64,000 bases of DNA, taken from assembly GCF_900115055.1 (NCBI RefSeq), contig NZ_FOVD01000001.1:496001-560000 (forward strand). Reading direction: 5' to 3'. The stretch is from Chryseobacterium oleae (GTDB lineage: Bacteria; Bacteroidota; Bacteroidia; Flavobacteriales; Weeksellaceae). Below the pieces are notes generated by a model, which did no database searches, was not told the origin of the DNA, and saw only the letters and a list, made by a program, of their open reading frames with translations. Below are positions 37,138-46,888 of the stretch, piece by piece (position 1 is the stretch's first letter; each line of letters starts with the position of its first letter). The translations under genes were made by a program, and so were the position numbers.

Positions 37138-37305
37138 ACAAGTGGTATTGTTCGGAGGATTTTATTTGAGTTAAAGAATTTCTTACTTGGCTCAAGTGAT
37201 AGTTTTCGGAATCTCTGCTCGTCCGAAGTCTCCCGACTTCCCACCCCAAAGCACAATATTTAAAAAATGATAACTAACAATCATTTCTCTTTATCACTTA
37301 TATCC

Positions 37306-37313
37306 TATTTTTG
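37306..37313 (+). promoter_or_regulatory. -7 box before the second AraC-type regulator
   Basis: TATTTTTG fits the TAnnTTTG element of Bacteroidota, only 11 bases before the ATG at 37325, so the leader would be very short. No TTG at -33 is evident. Confidence 0.35.
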
Positions 37314-37324
37314 TAAAAAAACTA

Positions 37325-38449
37325 ATGGACAAACTAAGTTTTCTGGAAGTTATTGCTGCGATGGCTGTTTTTGTATCGCTGCTGCTTGCCGTATTTTTAT
37401 TAACGGTAAAAACAGAAAGGAAACTGGAAAACAGATTATTTGCAGCGTTTCTTATCATTAATGCCATTGATATCAGTGGGCTTTTTATGCACCTTTTTGT
37501 GGATAGTTATAATCTGAAAGCTTTCAAAATATCTGCTTACTTATTGGTCATGCCGCTTTTCTATCTGTATGTGAATGCCGTCTGTTATTCTGATTTCACC
37601 TTAAAAAGAAAGCATTTACTGCATCTTATTCCTTTCATTGTGGTCAACTTAATTTTAGTTCCAAGGCTTTATCTGGCAGAAGGTGCCGCTAAAGAACAGT
37701 TCTTTACAACGATGTGGAACTCTCCTGAAATGTTGGTTTATCAACTCATCGGGGAACTGCAGTTTTTCTTTTATATCGTTGGCGTATTCCTTGTCCTTAA
37801 AAAATACAGGGAGATCTATCTTGAAAACTACACCAATCCCAACACGTTGCTATACAAATGGCTGTCTCAGCTTACCGTGATTTTCTTAGTCATCCATGTA
37901 TGTATTATTTTTAAAAACATCGTAAGATATACCCAGCATAGAGATCTGTTTATCTGGCTGAATATTGTGGCGGGAACCGTGTTTTTACTGGCTGCCTGCT
38001 GGTTTATCTTAAAGGCATTAAATTATCCTGAGCTTTTTCGCAGAATTGATTCTACCTTACTGCCAGCAAAAGATTTTGCTGAAACGCTGGAAACTGAAAA
38101 TAAAACCAACGAAACAAAAAGTTCTCAGATCGAACAGCTTAAAAAATTCATGGTTGAAAAAGAACCTTTCTTAGAGCCTTCATTAACGATTCAGGAACTG
38201 GCAGATCAGGTGAATATTCCGGTTCGTGAGCTGTCTGTATTAATTAACCATCACCTCAATCAGCACTTTTTTGATTTTGTAAATGAATACCGCGTTAAAA
38301 AAGCAATGATCCTTCTGAAAGATCCCGCGAAAAAAGAATATACGGTGCTGGAAATCTTATATGAAGTGGGTTTCAATTCAAAATCATCTTTTCACACTTC
38401 ATTTAAAAAATATACCAACCAAACGCCAACAGCTTTCAGAAACAGTTGA
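37325..38449 (+). CDS. Membrane-bound AraC-family transcriptional regulator (module 2)
   Basis: A 374-residue paralogue of the protein at 24066. Both open with MDKxSFLE and then a hydrophobic stretch ending FLLTVKTxxKLxN. Both have about seven membrane segments and a C-terminal AraC double helix-turn-helix (IQELADQVNIPVRELSVLIN, FFDFVNEYRVKKAMILL, ILYEVGFNSKSSFHTSFKKY). The gene is followed by 149 bases and then a serine hydrolase gene. Control of that hydrolase is inferred from the repeated gene order and the CGGACT repeats in the gap. Confidence 0.88.
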   Translation: MDKLSFLEVIAAMAVFVSLLLAVFLLTVKTERKLENRLFAAFLIINAIDISGLFMHLFVDSYNLKAFKISAYLLVMPLFYLYVNAVCYSDFTLKRKHLLHLIPFIVVNLILVPRLYLAEGAAKEQFFTTMWNSPEMLVYQLIGELQFFFYIVGVFLVLKKYREIYLENYTNPNTLLYKWLSQLTVIFLVIHVCIIFKNIVRYTQHRDLFIWLNIVAGTVFLLAACWFILKALNYPELFRRIDSTLLPAKDFAETLETENKTNETKSSQIEQLKKFMVEKEPFLEPSLTIQELADQVNIPVRELSVLINHHLNQHFFDFVNEYRVKKAMILLKDPAKKEYTVLEILYEVGFNSKSSFHTSFKKYTNQTPTAFRNS

Positions 38450-38471
38450 TAGTTAATTCATTGTAAATACT

Positions 38472-38541
38472 CGGACTCCGGATTGCAGATAATCGGACTC
38501 ATTGTATTCATTAAAATGAGTCCTACTTTTTTATACGGACT
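38472..38541 (+). promoter_or_regulatory. Triple CGGACT repeats and dyad upstream of serine hydrolase
   Basis: CGGACT occurs at 38472-38477, 38494-38499 and 38536-38541, spaced 22 and 42 bases, close to two and four helical turns. GGACTCATT (38495-38503) and AATGAGTCC (38515-38523) form an inverted repeat across the middle. AraC-family proteins often bind direct repeats with such spacing. The gene starts at 38599. Confidence 0.5.
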
Positions 38542-38598
38542 TTTTTCAGGATTATCTACAGCATATTTGCATCAGAATATCAAATTAAAATTCTGACT

Positions 38599-39645
38599 AT
38601 GAAATATGTGACCCTTATTTTATTTTTTGCCTTACTTGGGTGTAAAAGTGTTCAGCCCATCAATACACAAAATGTTGAACATGCGATTACAAAAAATGCG
38701 CTTCAGTTATTAGAGGACAAAAGATTTCATTCTGTTTCCATTGCCGTGCTTAAAGATGGACAATCCACCATAAAACATTTTGGAGAATTAACGATTGGAA
38801 AAGGAAACAAACCTAATGATTCTACCCTTTATGAATTGGCTTCCGTCACTAAAACTTTTACAGGTTATATAGCCGCTAAAGCCGTGCTTGATCAAAAACT
38901 CAATCTAGAGGATGATATCAGAATCTATCTTGACGAACCTTATCCCAATTTAGCATTTAAAGGTGAACCTATCAAAATAAAACATCTCATCACCCATACC
39001 AGTGGATTTCCTAATTTCCCAATAAAAAGCGAAAATAAAAAAGCCTTTTTTGAAGGATTAAAACTCATCAACATTGAAACGAAGCCCGGAGAAGTCTATT
39101 CCTATTCAAACACGGCTCCGGAGCTGACCGCCTATATTCTTGAAAAAGTGTATCAAAAATCTTTTGAGGAACTGGTCATTGAATTTGTTTTGAAACCCAA
39201 CAACATGAATCAAACCAAGTTTACACTCAATGAAAATGACAGAACAAGACTTGTAAAAGGTTACAACGATAAAAACGAGCTCATGCCTAACTTCAACAGG
39301 ACTTTATGGGGAGGAATTTCAGGATTGCACTCTACCACTACAGATCTCGTGAAGTATATGAAGCTGCAACTTGACCAGTCAAACCCTATTGTCAACGAAT
39401 CTCATAAAAAACTATACAAAGAAGGTTCTGATTTTTGGGAAGGTTATCATTGGTACATCATAGAAAATGGTAATGGATTAATGTACAGACATCACGGAGG
39501 GATCTACGGAATGCAGAACTGGTTTGTGGTTTATCCAAAACAAAATATAGGAATATCCATATTGACCAACACCAGCTTTAATGAAACAGGAGAAATTTTA
39601 GAGAAAGTAGTGGATAACCTATATAATGACATCAATATAAACTAA
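38599..39645 (+). CDS. Serine hydrolase lipoprotein, beta-lactamase/PBP-like
   Basis: A 348-residue lipoprotein with lipobox ALLGC (Cys15). Active-site motifs are SVTK (Ser82-Lys85), YSN in YSYSNTAPELTAY and HHG in YRHHGGIYGMQ, again replacing KTG. It lacks the C-terminal TPR of the hydrolases at 25305 and 26807. The upstream segment ACAGCATATTTGCATCA is like that before 25305 and may include the promoter. It belongs to regulator module 2. Confidence 0.87.
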   Translation: MKYVTLILFFALLGCKSVQPINTQNVEHAITKNALQLLEDKRFHSVSIAVLKDGQSTIKHFGELTIGKGNKPNDSTLYELASVTKTFTGYIAAKAVLDQKLNLEDDIRIYLDEPYPNLAFKGEPIKIKHLITHTSGFPNFPIKSENKKAFFEGLKLINIETKPGEVYSYSNTAPELTAYILEKVYQKSFEELVIEFVLKPNNMNQTKFTLNENDRTRLVKGYNDKNELMPNFNRTLWGGISGLHSTTTDLVKYMKLQLDQSNPIVNESHKKLYKEGSDFWEGYHWYIIENGNGLMYRHHGGIYGMQNWFVVYPKQNIGISILTNTSFNETGEILEKVVDNLYNDININ

Positions 39646-39741
39646 AAATATGTTCTTTTTCTGAAATAAGAAACCAAATATCAATTCTCAAAACCTTTAA
39701 ATGACTACATTAGCACTGAATTAAAATGCGCTAAGATTTCT

Positions 39742-42144
39742 ATGAAAAATATATTCTTTGTATTGCTTATTTCAACGGTACAACCTGTACTGGCACAGAC
39801 TAAATTAGAAAAAGCAATTACCAGTCTTGAGAATAATTATGACCAGGAAAAAGTATATGTACTTACCGATAAATCACAATATGCAGCAGGCGACAAAATA
39901 TGGTTTAAAAGCTTTGTATTTGATGGATATAACCGTTCTGCACTATCTACTACTCTATTTGTAGAACTCTACAATGCTGATAAAAAATTAATAGACTGGA
40001 AAACGATACTTCTGACCAATGGTGAAGGCAGCGGAGATTTCCAACTGAAAGAAAACCTTCCTGAGCAGGTGTATTTTGTAAGAGCCTACACGCCTTACAT
40101 GACCAATTTTAACGAAGATTTTCAGATGGTTAAAACAATTCCGGTTTACAATCCTGACTCCCCTGAATCACTGGTGATTGCTAAAAGCTCTGAATGGTCT
40201 GCAAAAGCCTTTCCGGAAGGCGGAACTTTCATTAACGGCATCCCTTCAAAATTTGCCGTTAGATTATCCAGCACTACTTCCCTGCCGGAAAACTGGACCG
40301 GAAAGGTAATCGATACACAAAATCCCAATGTTGCTATAACTACATTTAAATCCTTTGATAAAAACGTTGCCTCCTTTAAGATCACTCCCACTTCAGGAAA
40401 AAAATACCAGGTTATTATTCAGGACAATGCAGGAAAAACGAAAACAATAGATCTGCCAGCAGTTGCAGAAAGCGGCCTCAGCTTAGAAGTTTACAGTTCT
40501 AAAGAGGGCGTAAAATATACCTTAAAAGGCGTCAATTTAAAACAACAGCTTCAAAATTACAAAATTGTAGGAACGATCAATAACCATCTTGCCTACAAAG
40601 CTAATATCAACAATTTAACTAATGAAGCTACGAGTCTTATCCCTACCAAAATCAGCAATGGAGCCAACTGCATTTTGCAATTAGCCATTTTTGATGAGCA
40701 GGACAATCTGGTGGCCAAAAGACTTTGTTTTGTAAAACCCGGTCAACTAAAAATTGAAAAACCGGAAATTGTAGCCCAGAGCATAAAACAAACCCAAAGA
40801 TCTTTTAACAGCATTGATCTTTCTCCGGAATCCTATTTTAAAAATTACACTGTTTTGGTCAGTGAGGATAACGGCACCCAGACTCCGGAAGAAGAAAATT
40901 TACTGAGCGGGCTTTGGCTAACGGGAGATTTTACGACAAGAATAGACAGCCCGGCGCAATACTTTTCTAAAAACGCCAATACTGAAGCTTTGGACGCACT
41001 TCTTATTTCTGAAAACTGGCAAAGGTTTGACTGGAATTCTGTCCTTACCGGATCTGTACCCGCTATTAAAACCAAATCTCCACAATATCTTTCTTATAAA
41101 ATAAAGCCTATTAAAAATGGCGCTATGCTGATCAACTCCAATGTAAGCTTAATGCTGAAATTAGAGAATCATGAAGCAGCGCTTAATCAGTTTCAAACGG
41201 ATCAAAACGGATATGCCTATTTAAATAATCTGAACTATGATGAACCTTTGAATGTGTCATTATTTGTCAATTCACAAGATAATAAAGAATCAAATACTGA
41301 GAATTTATTTGTCAATATAGAACCATTAGTCACTCCCACATCATTTAAAGGCAGTTTCCCCGGCACTAAATATACATTGGTAAAAGCCGGTGAACGTAAA
41401 ACTGTTTCTGCAACCATTTCCAGAGCCATCAATACGCAGAAAAACAGTAAAAAAACGGCCAATGCAGACGTACAGATTGAAGAAGTAAAACTGGTAGGAA
41501 AAAAGACAGATCCAAAAGAAGACTTAGACAAACAACTGTCTACCGGAATGTTTAATTCCATGAACTCTACCATATTCGATTTCGTGAATGAAGACCAACA
41601 TATTGCCGGGTCCAATAATGTATTAGACTGGCTTCAGGGAAGAGCTGCCGGCTTAACATTTCAAAGGAATAATTCAGGGGTCAATGTACCTTATATCCGC
41701 GGTCAGCAAGCTAAGCTTTATTTAGATGAAATCCTTTCTGATCCCTCCATGATAGCCACCCTTCCTGTAAACAATATTGCTATGGTAAAAATTATTAAAG
41801 GAGCAGGATTGGTAGGTGATGCAGTAGCCATCTATACGATGCGAGGGAATATGAAGTCTAAAAGTAATGAAAAAGAAGCGCCAAAGAACAACTCAGCAGT
41901 CATAAAAGGATATGACAAACCTTCGGAATTTCCTATTGAAATGCTGGATAATGACGATCCTTCAAAGAAAATTGAAAATGATACCCGGGAAACACTGTAC
42001 TGGAATCCTAATTTATTCGACAGCGACTATGTTCCTCCAAGAATTAAATTCTTTAATAACGACAGCGCCAAACAATATAAAGTACTGATCATCAGTTTTG
42101 ATGAAGATGACAATCTTTTGTATGATCAACAAATATTTAAATAA
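39742..42144 (+). CDS. Macroglobulin-like (MG2) protein with TonB-receptor plug domain
   Basis: An 800-residue secreted protein whose signal peptide ends PVLAQ. It begins with an MG2-like domain (YVLTDKSQYAAGDKIWFKSF) and continues with beta-sandwich repeats. At about residues 625-705 there is a receptor plug domain: VLDWLQGRAAGLTFQ, VPYIRGQQAKLYLDE, then MVKIIKGAGLVGD and AIYTMRG. No beta-barrel follows, so it cannot be a transporter on its own. Proteins of this type are frequent in Flavobacteriia; the role is unknown. The protein at 1-3495 shares the plug idea. Confidence 0.82.
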   Translation: MKNIFFVLLISTVQPVLAQTKLEKAITSLENNYDQEKVYVLTDKSQYAAGDKIWFKSFVFDGYNRSALSTTLFVELYNADKKLIDWKTILLTNGEGSGDFQLKENLPEQVYFVRAYTPYMTNFNEDFQMVKTIPVYNPDSPESLVIAKSSEWSAKAFPEGGTFINGIPSKFAVRLSSTTSLPENWTGKVIDTQNPNVAITTFKSFDKNVASFKITPTSGKKYQVIIQDNAGKTKTIDLPAVAESGLSLEVYSSKEGVKYTLKGVNLKQQLQNYKIVGTINNHLAYKANINNLTNEATSLIPTKISNGANCILQLAIFDEQDNLVAKRLCFVKPGQLKIEKPEIVAQSIKQTQRSFNSIDLSPESYFKNYTVLVSEDNGTQTPEEENLLSGLWLTGDFTTRIDSPAQYFSKNANTEALDALLISENWQRFDWNSVLTGSVPAIKTKSPQYLSYKIKPIKNGAMLINSNVSLMLKLENHEAALNQFQTDQNGYAYLNNLNYDEPLNVSLFVNSQDNKESNTENLFVNIEPLVTPTSFKGSFPGTKYTLVKAGERKTVSATISRAINTQKNSKKTANADVQIEEVKLVGKKTDPKEDLDKQLSTGMFNSMNSTIFDFVNEDQHIAGSNNVLDWLQGRAAGLTFQRNNSGVNVPYIRGQQAKLYLDEILSDPSMIATLPVNNIAMVKIIKGAGLVGDAVAIYTMRGNMKSKSNEKEAPKNNSAVIKGYDKPSEFPIEMLDNDDPSKKIENDTRETLYWNPNLFDSDYVPPRIKFFNNDSAKQYKVLIISFDEDDNLLYDQQIFK

Positions 42145-42160
42145 TATATTTTTCAGTATG

Positions 42161-42194
42161 AAAAAGCCTTTCAGTTTTCCTGGAAGGCTTTTTT
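42161..42194 (+). terminator. Rho-independent terminator
   Basis: AAAAAGCCTTTCAG pairs with CTGGAAGGCTTTTT (one G-T) around TTTTC, with a T run after it. It ends the plug-domain gene. Confidence 0.85.
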
Positions 42195-42424
42195 ATTGGT
42201 TTTAAATTATAGAACCCAGCTACCTTACAAATCTTTTTTCGTTAAATCTTAAACTTTCTAAAAAAAACACTTTTTTAAATCATCACTCTAAAGTACTTTA
42301 AGCCTGATTTTCAGACAGTCGTAGTTTTACTACAATTTAAAAGATTTAATGAGAATTTAAATTACATAGTCTATTTTTTATCTAACTTAGGTGACATAAT
42401 ACCAAATAAAACGCACCAAATATT

Positions 42425-44308
42425 ATGAAAAACACCTCAAATTCTGAGAAGGTTTCAGAAAACCATATTTCGGGGATCAACCGTGTGGTAAAACTGGACA
42501 TTGTGGTTGAGGGTAAGACTGTCAATCACTTTAAGCACTTTCGTTTACGGCAGAGTGCCAGAAAGCACCATGATTTTGAACTGGTATTGGCTCATGACTC
42601 TTTAGGCGAAGCACAAAATCACAACCTTGAACAGGCCCAAAAGTTTTTAGGAAAAAGAATCACCGTTGTTTTTAAATATAAAGATGCTGAAAATGAAAGC
42701 CCCGAAAGAACATTTGTGGGTCTCATTACCAAAGTGGCATTCAGTCAGGAAAAAATGAGTCTGGGAAATATTATCTTAAAAGGAAAAAGTCCCACTATTC
42801 TGATGGATTCTGCTCCACATACCCAAAGTTTCGGTGGAGGCCAGGAGGTAAATACCAATATCATTGCTACCCGGATTATCAATGAAACATTAGGTTCAAA
42901 CAAATTTGATTTCAGGATAGATACCCAAAACAAAAGCTATATCAGTTACAGTTCACAATACAACGAAACCCATTACAATTACCTTACACGGATTGCAGAA
43001 GCTTATGGAGAGCAGTTTTACTATGACGGCGAAATCCTTCATTTCGGGAAGCTCCCCACTTCTGAAAAACCTATCCTGCTGGTGTATGGAAGCAATGTCA
43101 ATGATGTTAATGTGGAGCTGAAGGCCGTTCACACCAAACCGGAATACTTTGGCTATAACAGCAGCAGCCATACTAAAATGGTTGGCGTGGATGATTCTGT
43201 AAAACATGTAGGAGAATTATCTTCCAAAGCTTATGAACTGAATGACGGCATTTTTACCACGCGGTCATTGACCCCCACTCCTATCAACGCCAATATGTTC
43301 CGTGATGTGGATGATTCCCAAAAGAGCGCACGAGGAAGTAAAGCGGTAGAGGTTTTTACAGTTTCGGGACATACAACAGTTCCGTTTCTGTATATAGGCT
43401 GTGTGGCAGATTTAGCTATGAGAAAGACAGACAGCAACGATACCTCCCATTTTACAACACTTATGATTACGGAGGTGAGCCACGAGGTGGATGCAAGAGG
43501 ATATTATACCGGAAGTTTTGAAGCTATCGCTGAGGGAACCGGTTTTATGCCAAAACCTGATTTTGAAATGCCTAAAGCAGAACCGCAGGTAGCCACCGTG
43601 ATATCCAATGTAGATCCTTTGAATCAGGGAAGAATACAGGTCCGGTTTGACTGGCAGTTAAATGACACCACCCACTTTATCAGAATGATGAGCCCTGACG
43701 CAGGTGGAACGGATGCCATAACACAAAACAGAGGTTTTGTAGCGGTTCCTGAAATTGGAGACCAGGTCATGGTAGGATTTGAATACCACAACCCCGATTT
43801 CCCATTTGCCATGGGTGGAATGTTTCACGGACAGGTAGGCCTGGGCGGGGGCGTAGACAATCATTTGAAATCTATACAGACAAGAAGCGGCATTAAAGTT
43901 TTAATGAATGATGCAGACAAAAGTGTAACCATTAAAGATCCGAGCGGAAATACCTATTTTATGGATGGCCAGGGGAATATTCATGTCACTGCGCCGAAGA
44001 ATATGACTTTTACCGCAGGAGAAGATATGGAGATTTCTGTGGGAAGGAATATGACCACCAAGATTGGACAGGACAGCACCATGCAGGTTGGCAATGACCA
44101 TACCGAATCTATTACAAAGAGATACACTCAAACCTCTGAAAACAAAAGTGTGATCGTGAAAAAAGATCAAACTGAAAGCACAGGTAATGCATTCAAAAGC
44201 ACCTCCGGAGAAGCCGATATACAGACTTCTAAAGGCGATTTAAAACTAAGAGGATCATCATTAGCCGTATTCCAGGGAGGAAAAGACGTGAAAGTAAGCA
44301 AAGGCTAA
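42425..44308 (+). CDS. vgrG: Type VI secretion system spike protein VgrG
   Basis: A 627-residue protein. The N-terminal half has the phage gp27-like layout (FRLRQSARKHHDFELVLAHD, ERTFVGLITKVAF). The gp5-like OB-fold region reads NVDPLNQGRIQVRFDW and GDQVMVGFEYHNPDFPF, and the C-terminus is a needle of repeating DxTxxxGxD units (MEISVGRNMTTKIGQDSTMQ). This is the VgrG form of Bacteroidota (type iii) T6SS. No other T6SS structural gene is in the window, so this is an orphan effector island served by apparatus genes elsewhere. The genes that follow are probably its cargo. Confidence 0.9.
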   Translation: MKNTSNSEKVSENHISGINRVVKLDIVVEGKTVNHFKHFRLRQSARKHHDFELVLAHDSLGEAQNHNLEQAQKFLGKRITVVFKYKDAENESPERTFVGLITKVAFSQEKMSLGNIILKGKSPTILMDSAPHTQSFGGGQEVNTNIIATRIINETLGSNKFDFRIDTQNKSYISYSSQYNETHYNYLTRIAEAYGEQFYYDGEILHFGKLPTSEKPILLVYGSNVNDVNVELKAVHTKPEYFGYNSSSHTKMVGVDDSVKHVGELSSKAYELNDGIFTTRSLTPTPINANMFRDVDDSQKSARGSKAVEVFTVSGHTTVPFLYIGCVADLAMRKTDSNDTSHFTTLMITEVSHEVDARGYYTGSFEAIAEGTGFMPKPDFEMPKAEPQVATVISNVDPLNQGRIQVRFDWQLNDTTHFIRMMSPDAGGTDAITQNRGFVAVPEIGDQVMVGFEYHNPDFPFAMGGMFHGQVGLGGGVDNHLKSIQTRSGIKVLMNDADKSVTIKDPSGNTYFMDGQGNIHVTAPKNMTFTAGEDMEISVGRNMTTKIGQDSTMQVGNDHTESITKRYTQTSENKSVIVKKDQTESTGNAFKSTSGEADIQTSKGDLKLRGSSLAVFQGGKDVKVSKG

Positions 44309-44399
44309 ATGTATGACGGGTGATGAACTTAAATTTCATTTGTTGCCAACGAATATATTTCCGGCCCCAACAATTGAACCCAATCCAAAACATTAACAC

Positions 44400-46241
44400 A
44401 TGGAAGATCGAAATACTTCAGCGCATGATCGTAAGCTTTCTGAAAAAAGAGCAGAAAAGCAAAAAAAAGCCAGCGGAGATTCTCCTACAGAAAAAAGAGA
44501 AGTGGTCATGCATGGAGCAAAGTTAAAATGTCCTCATGCTAAGGCGCCGGGAGACCTTAAAGTTACGTCTAACGAAATCAATCTCCAGGATCAGTTATGG
44601 GCCACAGAAGGTGATGGAAACAATATGGTCAACCTTCAGTTTAAAGGAACCTGCGGACACCCAAAATGGCCTGCCAAAAACATGCCTCCTCCTCCCTGTA
44701 TGAGCGTTATAAAATTAAGTCCATGGGAAAATCTGGGAACTTCTATCGTACAGACACAAACTGTTTTGGTAAAAGAATCATTTATCACTTGTGATCCTGA
44801 TTTTAATGCTGCTGTGGCGAAACCGATTCCGACGGTCGAGAGGATTTTAACACCAGAAGAACCAAAAACTGAAATTGATTATAAGTTTTTGGTTAATTTC
44901 AGAAGGGGGAATTCTTACAAAGGAGAATATGGTTTTGATTGGTTACGGGAAGAATATATAGAGCCGCTGGAAAAAGTTTTGTATAATAACAGTAATCCTC
45001 CTGCTCCTATTAAAACGAAACCCAACGGAAAAGCTGAAGCTACAAAAACACCTCTTTGTGAAAATTTTGAAGAGCTGAAAACTCAATATAGACCATTTGT
45101 AAGATTTCAGAAAGACTACTATTGTACCTGGTTATCTATATTTCCTGTAGATTATCCGAACTCACCTCATATAAATGGTGTCAAATTGGATATCGAAGTA
45201 TTTGAAGATTTTAAAGACAATGAAAAATTAAAAAAGCCTTCTGAAATAGAAATTCACTTTGAATGCGATAATGCTGATGTAGAAATTACGCCTAAAATTG
45301 CAAAAAGTATAAAAGAAGCTAAAAAAGGAATACTAGTAAAATGTACGAAAGCATTATCAAAAGACACAGAAATTACAGTAAAAGCAGTTTTAAAAGACGG
45401 AGATAAGGAAAAAACAAATGAAAAAATAGGAAAATTCTTTATTTATGCTAACAATGAAATTAAAAATATAGACATCTCAATTATAGATTGTTTGATCAAT
45501 GATGATAGTTCAAAGGCTTTAAAAAGAAAGAGAGGAAGCGATTTGGAAACCTATTTAAATTCAAAAGTTTTAAATCAAGCTCTCATTCAATGTAAAGTAA
45601 AAACACCTGAAGATTTTGATTTACGATTGTACAAAGAAAATGGAAAGACATTAGTAGAAAAATACAGCCTGGATAAGTCTTCGGTAATGAAAGAATTAGA
45701 GATATCTTCTAAAAAAGCTTCCACAAGAGTTGCTGAGAATAGTATAGAAGATTTGGAAATTTTCAGAGATGAATTAATGAGTTTATATGAAAAAAATGGA
45801 GCCAATAAAAAACCTGTAAGAAAGAAAAACGATAAAAATAAATTTATGTTTTTTGCCAATATTTTTGTTCAGATGGGAAAAAAAGAAGAAAGATTTTTTA
45901 TTACAAAGGACCCGGCAGGAAATGAATCATTTTCTATTAAGGTAATAACTGTAGATGCTTTTGCATATTTAAAAGGTGCACAACCCGTTGGAAACACGGT
46001 CATCTTTTTTACAGAACAGACCTTAGACAATCCTACCATTGCTCACGAATTTGGACATAATTTAGGATTATGGCATTTATTTGATAACAGTCCCTATAGA
46101 TTTTATAAAGGACATACAGATAATTTTATGGACTATTCGGAAAGAGTACGGGTAGATGTAGAAGATTCGGCAGATAGAAATAGGAATACAAGATTAGCCT
46201 ACTACAAATGGCAGTGGGATGAAATGAGAAAAGGAATATAA
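44400..46241 (+). CDS. T6SS effector: PAAR-like (DUF4280) N-terminus fused to metzincin-type metalloprotease
   Basis: A 613-residue protein. Residues 30-135 form a PAAR-like cap: VVMHGAKLKCPHAKAPGDLK, TCGHPKWPAKNMPPPPCMSV and TVLVKESFITC. This would sit on the VgrG tip. The C-terminus carries the zinc motif HEFGHNLGLWH (His549, His553, His559; Glu550) and a Met-turn DNFMDYS, as in metzincins. The middle is lysine-rich and unassigned. It follows vgrG directly, with secreted proteins downstream as candidate immunity factors. The protein target is unknown. Confidence 0.85.
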   Translation: MEDRNTSAHDRKLSEKRAEKQKKASGDSPTEKREVVMHGAKLKCPHAKAPGDLKVTSNEINLQDQLWATEGDGNNMVNLQFKGTCGHPKWPAKNMPPPPCMSVIKLSPWENLGTSIVQTQTVLVKESFITCDPDFNAAVAKPIPTVERILTPEEPKTEIDYKFLVNFRRGNSYKGEYGFDWLREEYIEPLEKVLYNNSNPPAPIKTKPNGKAEATKTPLCENFEELKTQYRPFVRFQKDYYCTWLSIFPVDYPNSPHINGVKLDIEVFEDFKDNEKLKKPSEIEIHFECDNADVEITPKIAKSIKEAKKGILVKCTKALSKDTEITVKAVLKDGDKEKTNEKIGKFFIYANNEIKNIDISIIDCLINDDSSKALKRKRGSDLETYLNSKVLNQALIQCKVKTPEDFDLRLYKENGKTLVEKYSLDKSSVMKELEISSKKASTRVAENSIEDLEIFRDELMSLYEKNGANKKPVRKKNDKNKFMFFANIFVQMGKKEERFFITKDPAGNESFSIKVITVDAFAYLKGAQPVGNTVIFFTEQTLDNPTIAHEFGHNLGLWHLFDNSPYRFYKGHTDNFMDYSERVRVDVEDSADRNRNTRLAYYKWQWDEMRKGI

Positions 46242-46251
46242 AATATAAAAT

Positions 46252-46857
46252 ATGAACAAACTACTTTTTTTAGGACTGATCATTTTCTCCGTGTTTTATA
46301 ATGCTCAAAGACATTATAATGTTGATATTTTAGGGGAAGGACATTTCTATTATGATACAAAAACTCCTTTTAAAGATTTTATTCAAAGTTTTAGTAAGAA
46401 TGAATTTGTACAATCGGCAAAAAACAATATTCTGGATTCAACCAAGATAAGTTCAGACCAACTGAAAAATTATCATCAATTGGTTTTAGATAACATTCCC
46501 AAGAATAACAAAAACCATATCTGGGTTGTTTTCGGATATCATAAAGGTCATTACTATTCTAAATATTTTTTAGGAGAAAATCTAACTAAAAATGAAAATG
46601 ATTTTTTTGTTCAGTTAAATTATTTTGTCAATAAAAAAAATAATCTGATTGATAGCATTGGTACTTGTATTCCTAAAAATGGATGTAGAGAAATAAAAAA
46701 ATATAAGCCCATTAATGCTTCCAAAGCGTTTCAATCTATGGAAATACAAAAAAACAATTTTCCAGTTGACAATAGCTATAGTTTAAAAAAATATGAAGAA
46801 GACAGAAAAAAAATGGAAGCAGATAAAAAAGCTATTTGGACCATCAATGAAGAATAA
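46252..46857 (+). CDS. Secreted protein, candidate immunity protein for the metalloprotease effector
   Basis: A 201-residue protein with a signal peptide of about 18 residues ending FYNAQ. The mature part is Lys/Asn-rich and mixed alpha/beta, with a charged C-terminal helix (YEEDRKKMEADKKAIW). I recognise no family. Its start is ten bases after the metalloprotease gene. A periplasmic location directly behind a T6SS effector gene is the usual pattern for immunity proteins; this is inference. Confidence 0.65.
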   Translation: MNKLLFLGLIIFSVFYNAQRHYNVDILGEGHFYYDTKTPFKDFIQSFSKNEFVQSAKNNILDSTKISSDQLKNYHQLVLDNIPKNNKNHIWVVFGYHKGHYYSKYFLGENLTKNENDFFVQLNYFVNKKNNLIDSIGTCIPKNGCREIKKYKPINASKAFQSMEIQKNNFPVDNSYSLKKYEEDRKKMEADKKAIWTINEE

Positions 46858-46888
46858 ATATTGATCAGATACTTTTTATGCATAGGAA

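Noticed and set aside
37197..37260. GC-richer stretch with CCGAAGTCTCCCGACTTCC as an attachment site of the defence pair
   Set aside because: It contains a small inverted repeat, but no matching copy was found on the left side of the pair, so an att site is not supported.
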